In this document: piece by piece, positions 54,783-64,000 of the stretch | Numbering within the stretch: the first letter of the stretch is position 1 | Layout: the number at the start of each line of letters is the position of its first letter | Assembly: GCA_037974335.1 (NCBI GenBank) | Contig: CM075760.1 | Location: 27,119,402 to 27,183,401, forward strand | Length of the DNA stretch: 64,000 nucleotides | From: Prionace glauca | Taxonomy: Eukaryota; Chordata; Chondrichthyes; Carcharhiniformes; Carcharhinidae | Direction: 5' to 3' | Program-made: the position numbers and the translations under genes | Notes under the pieces: generated by a model | What the model saw: the letters and a program-made list of their open reading frames with translations, nothing else | The model's database searches: none | Told to the model about the DNA's origin: nothing

Positions 54783-57115
54783 TAAAAACATAAGAACATA
54801 CAAATTAGGAGCAGAAGAAGGCCATCTAGCCCCTCGAGCCTGCTCCACCATTCAATAAGACGATGACTGATCTTTTTGTGTACTCAGCTCCATTGACCCA
54901 CCCGCTCACCATAACCTTAATTCGTTTACTGTTCAAAGATTAACAAAATCCAATCCTTAAAAATATTCAATGAGGTACCCTCAACTGCGTCAATGGGCAG
55001 GGATTTCTATACATTCATAACCCTTTGTGTGAAGACGTTTCTCCTCAGTCCTAAATCTGCTCCCCCTTATTTTGAGGCAATGCCCCCTCGTTCTAGTTTC
55101 ACCTGCCAGTGGTAACAACTTCCCTACTTCTATCTTATCTATCCCCTTCATAATCTTCAATGTTTTTGTAAAATAACCCCCCATTCTTCTGATTTCCAAT
55201 GAGTACAGCCCCACTCTACTCAGTCTCTCCTCATAAGCCAATCCTCTCATAAGCAATTGCAGTCCCAACATTGACCCCCAAGACACAACTCTAGTCACTG
55301 ATCGCCAGTAGGGAAATACTCATTTACCCTCACTCTTTGCTTGTTGTTCGTTACCCAATCCGCTATCCATGCGAATACGTTACCCGTTACACTGTGCACC
55401 TTTGCCTTATGCAACAGTCTTTGATGCGGCACCTTGTCAAATGTCTTTGGGAAATCCAGATACAACACATCCACAGGTTCCCGAGTGTCCACTGCGCATA
55501 TAATGTTCTCAAAAAATTCCACCTCATTCGTCAAACATGATCTGCCCTTTATGAACCAATGCTGCATGTTTCCAGTTGGACAACTTATACCCAGATGTTT
55601 CGCTATTTCTTCCTTGGTGATAGATTCAAGCATTTTCCCTACTACAGAAGTTAAGCTAACCGGCCTACTGTTACCCGCCTTTTTTCTACGTTTTTTAAAT
55701 ATTAAGCAGTGGTGTCACATTTGTTGTTTCTCACCTGCGGGAACCATCCCCAGAGTCCAGTGAATTTTCGTAAATTGGCACTAGTGCATTTGCCATTTCT
55801 CCCACCATTTGTTTAAGTACCCATTCCACCTGGGCGAGGAGACTTGTCTGTCTTTCGAACCATCAGCTGGCCCAGCACTATCTCTTTTCTGATAATGGTA
55901 GTTTCTAGGTCCTCACCTCCCTTAGCCTTCTTGACATCATTTTTTGGTATGTTATTTGTGTCTTCCACTGTGAAGGCTGATACAAAATATCTGTGCAATA
56001 CCCCAGCCATTTCCTCTTTTCCAGTTATTACATTCCCCTGTTCATGTTCTAAAGGACCAATGTTTACCTTAGCCACTCTTTTTCGTTTTATTTATTTATA
56101 GAAAAAATTGCTAACTGTTGTAATATTCGGAGCAAGTCTACCCTCATAATCCATCTTACTTTTCTTTACAGTTTTTTTTCCCCCGATGGCTTTCTGTTGA
56201 CCTTTAAAGTTTTCCCAAATCCTCCAGATTCCCAATAGTCTTTGTCACTTTGCATTAACTTTTGTTTTCAATTTGAAACCCTCTTTTATTTCTTCAGATA
56301 TCCATATCTGATCATTACTTTTCCTGCAATCCTTCCTTATCACTGCTATATACTTTTGCTGAACACTGTGAAAAACCGTTTTGAAAGTCCTCCGCTGTTC
56401 CACAATTGTCCCACCAAAAAGTTTTTGCTTCCAATCTACATGAGCCAACTCCTCCCTAATCCCACTGCAGTCTCCTTTCTTTAAGCACAAGACACTGGTA
56501 TTGAATTCGACCTCTCAAACTTTATCTGTATTTTAAATTCAACTATACTGTGATCACTTCTTCCTAGAAGATCCCGAACTGTGAGATCATTAATTATTCC
56601 CATCTCGTTACACAGTACCAGATCTAGTATAGCTTGCACCCTTGTAGGTTCCATTACATTCTTTACGAGGAAGCTATTTTGGACACATCCTCAAGGCTGC
56701 TTTGACCGAAATGGTTTGACCAATAGATATGTAGATTAAAATCCCCCATGATAATTGCTGTACCATTGTAACATGCATCTGTCTTTTTTGTTTATTTCTC
56801 GCCTCCACCATGATGTCATTATTTGCGGCCGATAGACTACACCTATCAGTGACTTTTTCTCCATACTATTTCCAATTTCTATCGAAATGGATTCAACCTT
56901 TTTTCCATAGAACCTATATCATGTCTCACTATTGCCCTGATGTCATCTTTAAATATCAGAGCTACACCATCTCCCTTCCCTCCCTGTCGGTCCATCTGAA
57001 CAATTTGATGCCCCCTGATATTCAATCCGCAATCAATATCATTTTGCAAACATGTCTCTGAGATGGCCACGAAATTGTACTCATTCTGCCCAGTGGACAC
57101 TACCAAGTAACACTG
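54783..57115 (-). mobile_element. long CR1 LINE with endonuclease and RT parts
   Basis: On the minus strand from right to left: endonuclease start (VAISETCLQNDIDCGLNIRG, MDRQGGKGDGVALIF at 56879-57060), further endonuclease and pre-RT pieces (56245-56490, 55813-56076: RKTDKSPRPGG), RT pieces (55295-55633: WFIKGRSCLTNEVEFFENI, LYLDFPKTFDKVPHQRLLH), the C-terminus, and a CATAAGAACATA-type tail at 54783-54805. All frames are broken. At about 2.3 kb it is one of the two longest LINE copies here. Confidence 0.8.
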
Positions 57116-57516
57116 CCCAAGGGGCACCGATCTTTTTCCCCCGCTCTTGCCTGATGTCCTCAATGGCCTTCAGTTCTACTGGGAAGATCATCATGATTCA
57201 TCCTCGGACGTGCGGGAAGCTGTTTTCCTCACCGGACACAACCTCTCCCGCTGAGGCTGTAAGGACAAGTGTCCCACACAATTCCATTTCAGGGTCGGTA
57301 GTTTTATTTCAATTTGCATTAAAATAAATGTAAATAATTTATTCAGCCTCTTTCCAAAAGTGAGCAGCAGGTTCAACCCGTTGCATATTCTTTGCCGTTA
57401 AGTTCGCTAGAGGCTGGAAATTGGGCATGGATCTGGTTTATAGTCTGTTGTTTGATTTTACCTGCAAACACCACCATCAATGGGCAGGGAGTAGTGTTAT
57501 CTCACTCCACAACAAC

Positions 57517-57530
57517 CCCCCCCCCCCTTG
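57517..57530 (+). repeat. poly-C run
   Basis: About 11 consecutive C after 'AACAACC'; prone to assembly error. Confidence 0.9.
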
Positions 57531-57574
57531 TCTGTGTGTGTTCAAAATTGTCTCTATCATTACATATATGTGAG

Positions 57575-57622
57575 TGCGTGTGCGTGTGTGTGTGTGTGAG
57601 TGTGCCGTGTGTGGATGTGTGT
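57575..57622 (+). repeat. (GT)n microsatellite
   Basis: Short GT run, homologous in position to the longer run at 48130-48260. Confidence 0.9.
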
Positions 57623-57817
57623 GAGCAAAAGAGTACAGTACGAGTGTCCCTATGTGAGCGTGATTCTAGGAGTGTTATAACATTTTGGTTATTCTTGAAT
57701 TTGTGTGTGGGGGAGTAAGTAATCGGGTTACTTCTATCAGCAAATGTGTGTATTTATTTATGGGCGTGTGAGTATGCATGTGTGTTTGTGTTTCGGTGAA
57801 TGCAAGAGAGTTTGTAG

Positions 57818-58105
57818 TGGCACAGGGATTGCATTGTTGCCTCAAAGCACCAGAAACCTTGTTCCAATTCCAGGCTTGGTTACTGGCTGTGCAGAGTTTG
57901 CACATTCTCCCTGTGTTTAAATGTTTTTTTTTTCCAGTTGCTCCCGATTCCTCCCAGGCTCTGAAGTTTGCACTGCGTAGGTGGTATCTTTGCTAAATTC
58001 TCCCTCAGTGACCTGAACAGACACTGGAGAGTGGCGACAAGTGACCTTCACAGTAACTTAATTTCAGTGTTGATATTTGCTGACTTGTGACACGAATGAA
58101 TGAAC
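57818..58105 (+). mobile_element. tRNA-derived SINE, alternative 3' end
   Basis: Equivalent of the SINE at 48436-48737; ends 'CACAGTAACTTAATTTCAGTG'. More decayed. Confidence 0.75.
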
Positions 58106-58327
58106 TTCAAACTTTTTCAGAACATGAAAGATCTCTCTGTGAGATCTTGCTGTGCAGATATGACAAATACAATGGATGCTGCAGCCTGGTGCCTGCATGG
58201 GTTATTAGCAATGTATTTATGTTTTTTGCAGAGGGTAAAAAGAGTACTGTGAATGGATTATGTGATCTGGTTACTAGGTGGGTGATTAGCAGTGAACTGG
58301 TGTTATATGCAGTGAGTTAAAGGATTC

Positions 58328-58850
58328 ATAGAACATAGAACACTACAGCACAAACAGGCCCTTCGGCCCACAAGTTGCACCGATCAAAACCAGACCTACC
58401 AGGCCTATCTAAAATTCTCAAACCCATTAAATCCCATGTACTCATCCAGAAGTCTCTTAAAAGACCCCAACGAGTTCGCCTCTATCACCACCGATGACAG
58501 CCGATTCCACTCACTCACCAACCACTGAGTGAAAAACTTACCCCTGACATGTCCTCTGTACTTGCTTCCCAGCACCTTAAATCTGTGTCCTCTCGTTGAG
58601 ACCATTTCAACCCTGGGAAATAACCTCCGAGAATCCACCCTATCTATACCTCTCTACATTTTATAAACGTCTACCAGGTCGCCTCTCAATCTTCGTCTCT
58701 CCAGGGAGAAGAGAACTAGCTCCCTCAACCTATCTTCATAAGACATGCCTCCCAACCCCGACAACATCCTTGTAAATCTCCTCTGCTCACTCTCAATAGC
58801 TTCCATATCCTTCTTAACAGATTCGGTCAAACTTTTTCTCACAAAAGAAT
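58328..58850 (-). mobile_element. CR1 LINE 3' part (TTCTATG family)
   Basis: Reversed tail 'CATAGAACATAGAACACTACAG' then ORF2 C-terminal pieces (FFTQWLVSEWNRLSSVVIEA; RRLRGDLVDVYKM). Inserted only in duplication copy 2. Confidence 0.85.
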
Positions 58851-59189
58851 AGCATTTGACGCCACAGGTCTATGGAAAGTCACAGGTCAAAGAAGACATC
58901 TTATTCCATTGGCCCTGAGGGATATTTGTCAGTTGTTGAAAGAAATTATAACTAGATACAGAGATTCAACAGAAACAACGAGAGCAGCAAACCGAGTTCA
59001 GTCAATGACAAGAAAATTAAACAGCCTTTCTAGAATTCGGAACAGGGCACAGGGGTACGGGTCTTTACAGCCTCACTCTTCCCGAAACTGCAAAGTCACA
59101 TCGTGTTTAAAGACCTTCCCATGCTCCGCTCCTTGCCTGGTCTGATTCTCCTGGTGGTTAGGCCGGCAAAATTCCAGCCAGGGACTTAC

Positions 59190-59433
59190 CTGGAACACCA
59201 ACAATCGCCACGAGGGGATAGTAAAAGCATTGAATCGCTTTCAGTAGATAGTGAATCCGATCAGCTGATGTTATCATTTCATCATCTGCAGTAAACCTAG
59301 AAATCCAATGGAATAAACTCCTGTCTTTGGTTGGAACATTCCAATCCATTGTTCCCAGATTCGGGTCCATTGTTGGAACATTCCAATCCATTGTTCCCAG
59401 ATTCTGATCAATTGTTGAAACATTCCAATCCAT
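59190..59433 (-). CDS. GPR139-like: GPR139-like receptor, first exon 1a
   Basis: From the ATG at 59433 it reads MDWNVSTIDQNLGT, a second and partial third 14-residue unit, then RSLFHWISRFTADDEMITSA, DRIHYLLKAIQCFYYPLVA and IVGVP, to a GTAAGT donor at 59184-59189. It is 244 bases and phase 1, so it joins exon 2 in frame (VPVNIITIV) to give about 381 residues. NVS in the first unit is an N-glycosylation sequon, fitting an extracellular N-terminus; the other units have NVP, which is not. The frame continues open upstream to 59535 without an ATG. Residues after the repeats are well conserved with exon 1b, suggesting selection. It may be an alternative first exon for the same exon 2 (intron 13.9 kb) or an orphan. 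Confidence 0.75.
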
Positions 59434-59450
59434 TGTTCCCTGTTTCTGAT
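59325..59450 (-). repeat. 42-base coding tandem repeat in exon 1a (about 3 units)
   Basis: Three units of the same 42-base repeat as in exon 1b, with the same frame. Confidence 0.92.
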
Positions 59451-59737
59451 CTCTCCTCTTCTTCCCTCTCTCTCCACAATGGCTGATCTCTGTTAGTGTT
59501 GGATTGTCGCTCCCGCTGGCTCTATGGGACAACACAATGAACAGGATCCCTTACTAGTACAAGAGACGAATCCCTTCAGGCACACTAATCGGATCCACGG
59601 AGACTCACATCAATTACAGTCACTAAACAAACAGGTTCACTTAACCCCCTTCAATCCAACACTTTTTATACGCAAAGTAGAAAATTTACAGCCTAGTTGT
59701 GGTGTTGAGGCTTAGTGAGGTATGGAAAGTTGGAAAT

Positions 59738-62700
59738 ATAAAGAACAAAGCAAACTAGAGCACAGGAATAGACCTTTCGTACCTCCAAGCCTGCACCGCC
59801 CATGCTGCCCGACTTCGCTAAGAAAAATCCTATGCTTCTGGGGACAATATCCCTCCATTCTCATCCTATTCATGCATTTGTCAAGACACCCCTTGGAAGT
59901 CACTACCGTATCTGCTTCCACTACTTCCCCTGACAACGAGTTTCAGGCACCCACCACATTCTGTGTAAAAAAAAACTGCCCAGAACATATCATTTAAATT
60001 TTGCCTTTCACACCTTTAACCTGTGTCCCTAAATAACTGGCTCTTCTACCCTAGGAAACATCTTCTATCTACTCTGTCCATGTCTCTCAGTGTTGTAGAA
60101 TTCTATGAGGTCTCCCCTCAACCTTTGACGTTCCAGTGAGAACAAAACAAGTTTTTCCAAACTCTCCTCAGAGCTAATGCCTTCCATACCAGGTAAAATC
60201 CTGGTAAATCTTTTCTGTACCCTTTCCAAAGCCTCCACAGTAGTGTCGCGTCCAGAATTGAAAATTATATTCCAAGTGTGATCTAACTAAAATTCTATAA
60301 AACTGCAACATGACTTCCCAAGTTTTAAACTCAATACCGCGGCCAAGGAAGGCAAGTATGCCTGTGCCTTCTTGATTACATTCTCTACCTCAGTGACATG
60401 TTTACCTGTGCTTCCAGATCTCTCTCTGTCTTAAGGGTTCTATCATTCACTGTATATTTCCTATCTGTATTAGACCTTCCAAAATACATTATCTCACACT
60501 TGTCCGGATTAAACTCCATCTACCATAACTCTGCCCAAGTCTCCAACTGATGAATATCCTGCTACATCCTCTGATGGCCCTCATCGCAATCCGCAAACCC
60601 ACCAAACTTTGTATCGTCTGCAAACTTACTAATAAATCCAATTACATTTTCCCCAAATCATTTACAAACAGCAAAGGTACCAGCACTGATCTTTGAAGAA
60701 CACAACTTATCACAGCCCTCCATTGAGAAACTCACCCTTCCACTGCTACCCTCTGTCTTCTTTGACCGAGCCAGTTTTGAATCCACTTGCCAGCTCTCTT
60801 CTGATCCCATACAGCTTCACCTTCCGGACCAGTCTGCCATGAGGGGCCTTGTGAAAGGCCTTACTGAAGTCCATGTAGGCAACATCAGCTGCCCAAACCT
60901 CACCAATCATCTTCTTCACTTCCTCGTAATACTCGACCAAGTTCGTGAGACAGAACTTTCCCTTCACAAAACCATGCTGCCTCTCACTAATACGACAACT
61001 TATTTCCAATAGGAATAAATCCTGCCTCGAAGAATCCTCTCCAATGATTTCCCTAGCACTGAAGTAAGGCTAACTGGCATGTAATTACCTGGATTATTCT
61101 TGCTATCCTTCTTAAACAAAGGGGCTTCCCCTGTAGCCAGTGAGGATGCAAAGATTTCACTCAATTTGCTCTCATACCTGTCTCAATATTCTGGCGTATG
61201 TCCCATCAGGCCCTGGAGACTTATCTATCTTGATGTTTCTCAAGAGCCCCGATACCTCCTCCTTTGTGATCTCAACATGACTCAAACTGTCTACACATCC
61301 TTTTCTAGATTCATCATCCACTATTTTTGGTGAACACTGATGCAAAGTTTTCATTTAATACCTCACCCCTTTCCTCTGCTGGCACCCATAGATTCCCCCT
61401 GTTTCCCTTGAGTGGACAAACTCTCTCCCTGGCTATCCTCATGCTCTTTACATACGTGCAAAAAGCCTTGGGATTTTCCATAATCCTGCTGGCCAATGAT
61501 TTTTCATGACCCCTTTTAGCCCTTCTTATGCCTTGCTTCAGTTTCTTCTACTTTCTTTGTATTCCACACTTGCTTCGTGTGTTCCCAGCCACCTAGCTTT
61601 GACAAATGTTTCATTTTTCTCTTTGACTAGGCTCACAATATCTCTGGTTATCCAAGGTTCCCAAAACTTGACGTACCTACCCTTCATCCTTACAGGAATG
61701 TCTCGTTTTGAATTCCTTTCAACTTATATTTGAAAATATCCCACACATCAGATGTTGATTTGCCCTCAAACATCTGCCCTCAATCTATATCTTCAGTTCC
61801 TCCCTGTTATTGTTGTAATTAGTATTCCCAAACCTAGCGCCTTAACTTGAGGGCTACACTTAGCTTTATCCAATAGTACCTTAAATCTTACTGAATTGTG
61901 GTCACTGTTCCCGAATTGCTCTCCTACTGAAACATGGACCTAGCCAGGCTTAGTCCCCAGTACCAGATCCAGTATATGCCCCTTCCCTAGTTGGAATATC
62001 TACATACTTTTTCAGGAAGGCCTCCTAATTGCTCCTTACAAACTCTGCCCCATCCACATCCTTACCACTAAGTGAGTCCTACTCTATATAGGGGGAATCA
62101 AAATCTCCCACCACAACAACCCTGTTACTTATTACAATTTGTCAAAATCTGCCGACAAATCTGTTCCTCAATCTCCCTGCTAGCAGTTGGGTGGCCTGTT
62201 GTAAACCCCCAACATTGTGGCTACATCTTTCCTATTCCTGAGCTCTACTAATATTGCCTTGTTGTATGAGCCCTCCAAAGTGTCCTCCTGGATTACAGTT
62301 GTGATATTCTCCTTAATCATTAGTGCAAATTTCCCACTCCTTTTACATCCCCCTCTATCACACCTGAAACAGTATGTCCTGGAATGTTATCACCCAATCC
62401 TGTCATTACCTTAACCACGTGTCTGTAATGGCAACTACATCACAGTTTCTCATACTAATCCAAGCTGCTAATTCACCTGCCTTACCTGTTACACTTCTCA
62501 CATTGAAACAACTGTGCTTCAGTACACCAGACCCTCTCTGTTTTGCAATCCCACCTTACTGCCTGTTTCTCTGAGTCTTACTGGCCTACTCTCTCATTTC
62601 CCCTTCAGCTAATTCACCTTTGTTTGGGTCCCACACCCCTGCCAAATCCTCCCGTGTGACACTAGCAAAGCTCCAGGACAGAATATTTGTGACCCTCCTA

Positions 62701-62945
62701 TTTAGATGCAACCGATCCTTCTTGTACAAGTCCCAGGTGCCCCGGAAGAGACTCCAAAGGCCCAGATGTCTGAAACCCTCCCTCCTACAACAGCTGTTTA
62801 ACCACGTGTGGAGCTGCACTGTCTGCCTAATACTTGCTTCACTAGCATGTGTCACAGGAAGTAATCCTGAGGAAAAAGTCCTTTTTTATAACGTTCTGCC
62901 TAACTCCCTAAATTGCTGCTGCAGGATCTCATCACAAAACACGGA
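59738..62945 (-). mobile_element. nearly full-length decayed CR1 LINE with esterase-like ORF1 end
   Basis: Minus strand, 5' to 3': ORF1 end at 62586-62855 (FRHLGLWSLFRGTWDLYKKD, then RLHLNRR; D..H is the last catalytic block of SGNH esterases), endonuclease region about 61500-62500, pre-RT (MASRIMENPKAFCTYVKSMR; KIDKSPGPDGTYARILRQV), RT ([40 protein letters not shown] at 60746-61009) and the C-terminus. The 3' end is at 59738-59780 and carries an AAAGAACAAAG end. All frames are broken. About 3.2 kb, the longest LINE in the window. It inserted at the left border of the receptor duplication copy 2. Confidence 0.8.
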
Positions 62946-62969
62946 GCAACAATGAAAAATAAGACTGCA

Positions 62970-63605
62970 GAGTTCATAGTTCATTAATGTACATTTATTA
63001 TTTCATACCTTTACAACTCGATTATATATCAATTGAGGAAGAGACAGCTGCCATACAAACACAGGCCGTGAGAATTGACAGTTCAGAATCTGTTAAACAT
63101 GCCGGCAGTTTAAATTGTTTCAGGTACATGGGGTTTCCTTTCAGAAACACCTCTTGTATTTTTATACCCACATAATATGTTGTTCTGTAATGAAACTCTT
63201 CTGATCGATGCCGTGAATCAATTCCTCCGTGATCCTTATTCACCTGTCAGTGGACTAATTTGTCTTCTTCATCACCGCTCTCATTCTCTTTATTCTTGAT
63301 CAAGACCATAGTGTGTATTTCAGTGTGTGGGAGTTGGAAGTGAATTTCAGCATTGTTGCCAATATTATAGAATATTCATCCAACAGGTTGCCTCCACTAT
63401 TTAAACATGTCCTACAGTTTATGGATTCTGGTCTCTGTATCGAACGTTTATAAAACGTGGATAACATAAGTGAAATCAAGACTAAAAGACTTTATATACA
63501 GTTATCATACTACTTTCTTTCATAATTTTAAATATTACATACCCATTGAGGAAGACATAGCCGCCGTACAGACACGGGCTGTGAAAATGGACGGTTCAGG
63601 CGCTG
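62970..63605 (+). repeat. duplicated ~110-base segment of unknown nature
   Basis: 62990-63100 and 63500-63605 are similar in the same orientation. On the plus strand they read SIEEETAAIQTQAVRIDSSE and PIEEDIAAVQTRAVKMDGSG. On the minus strand they read SILTACVCMAAVSSS and SIFTARVCTAAMSSS, and the second copy has a donor-like GTATGT right after. Differences tend to be conservative in both strands. I do not recognise the family. Confidence 0.5.
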
Positions 63606-63785
63606 CGAACAGGGGACACTCTGAAGTGACATGGGCCACTCCTAATTGGCAGAGACACTCCTAATTGACCGTGGGACACTCCTAATTGACAGGGGGCACT
63701 CCTAATTGACAGGGTCACTCCTAATTGACAGGGTCACTCCTAATTGTCAGGGGACACTCCTAATTGACAGGGAAACTCCGAATTG
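63600..63785 (+). repeat. minisatellite, 19-22-base unit
   Basis: About eight to nine copies of a unit like 'GGACACTCCTAATTGACAG' with small length changes. Confidence 0.93.
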
Positions 63786-63789
63786 CAGA

Positions 63790-64000
63790 GGTGAATGTCC
63801 GGTTTCCTCCCACAGTCTAAAGATGTGTGGGTTAGGTTGATTGACCATGTGAAAAATTGTCCCTGAGTGTCATTGGGCGTGTAAATTAGAGGGATTAGTG
63901 GGTAAACATGTAGGGATGTGAGTGTATGGCCTGAGTGGGATTGTGTTCGGGATTGTGGTCGGTGCAGACTTCATGAGCCGAATGGCCTCCTCTGTAGTGT
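63790..64000 (+). mobile_element. tRNA-derived SINE 3' half, cut by the window end
   Basis: 'GTCCGGTTTCCTCCCACAGTC', 'GTGTGGGTTAGGTTGATTG', 'TCGGTGCAGACTTCATGAGCC' and 'GAATGGCCTCCTCTGTAGTG'. The 5' half is absent, and the element meets the minisatellite directly. Confidence 0.8.

Larger units (their letters stand above)
57140..59737. repeat. receptor-gene segment, duplication copy 2
   Basis: Collinear with 47780-53165 once insertions are removed. It carries its own first exon (exon 1a) but no exon 2: its left end abuts the CR1 at 54783-57115, and no second 7TM exon is seen between the copies. A CR1 insertion (58328-58850) is unique to it. Confidence 0.85.

Overview
This window reads as nuclear DNA of a cartilaginous fish, most likely an elasmobranch (shark or ray). 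The main evidence is a germline immunoglobulin heavy-chain mini-locus in the cluster arrangement known from sharks: one V, two D and one J segment spaced about 350-400 bases apart, all on the minus strand at 5.3-7.0 kb. Supporting evidence is a dense load of CR1-clade LINEs and tRNA-derived SINEs of the kind familiar from elasmobranch DNA. The species cannot be named from sequence alone.

Layout. 0-5.3 kb: AT-rich intron-like DNA downstream of the IgH J segment, built partly from decayed long direct repeats; no constant-region exon is recognisable, so C exons probably lie beyond the left edge. 5.3-7.1 kb: the IgH cluster, with intact reading frames and recombination signals that obey the 12/23 rule. 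7.1-11.0 kb: its 5' flank. 11.0-15.2 kb: degenerate satellites and small repeats. 15.2-19.7 kb: a second, decayed copy of the V segment and flank, so at least 4.3 kb was duplicated in tandem. 19.7-30.2 kb: nested LINEs and SINEs, including a 591-residue uninterrupted reverse transcriptase ORF. 30.2-38.4 kb: degenerate arrays, a possible immunoglobulin-like domain relic and more LINE copies. 38.4-43.5 kb: LINEs, SINEs and a broken Ty3/gypsy fossil. 43.6-59.5 kb: a two-exon rhodopsin-class receptor resembling GPR139. Exon 2, carrying all but the start of the 7TM core, is at 44.4-45.3 kb. Two alternative or duplicated first exons lie at 52.5 and 59.2 kb. 59.7-64 kb: a long decayed CR1 with an esterase-like ORF1 end, a duplicated unknown segment, a minisatellite and a SINE cut by the window edge.

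How the parts work together. In the IgH cluster, V has a 23-type signal, D1 has 12 and 22/23, D2 has 12 on both sides, and J has 23. D2 is therefore required and D1 optional in a legal rearrangement. In the receptor gene, both first exons end in a phase-1 splice donor that fits the phase-1 acceptor of the single exon 2. Both encode an extracellular N-terminus made of a 42-base (14-residue) tandem repeat, about seven units in one and three in the other. This duplicated, length-variable first exon is the most unusual host-gene feature here.

Nearly everything else is transposable-element debris. CR1 copies fall into groups recognisable by their 3' terminal repeats (TTTGTTC-type, TTCTTATG-type, TTCTATG-type and older ones). 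Many sit inside one another, which gives a relative order of insertion.
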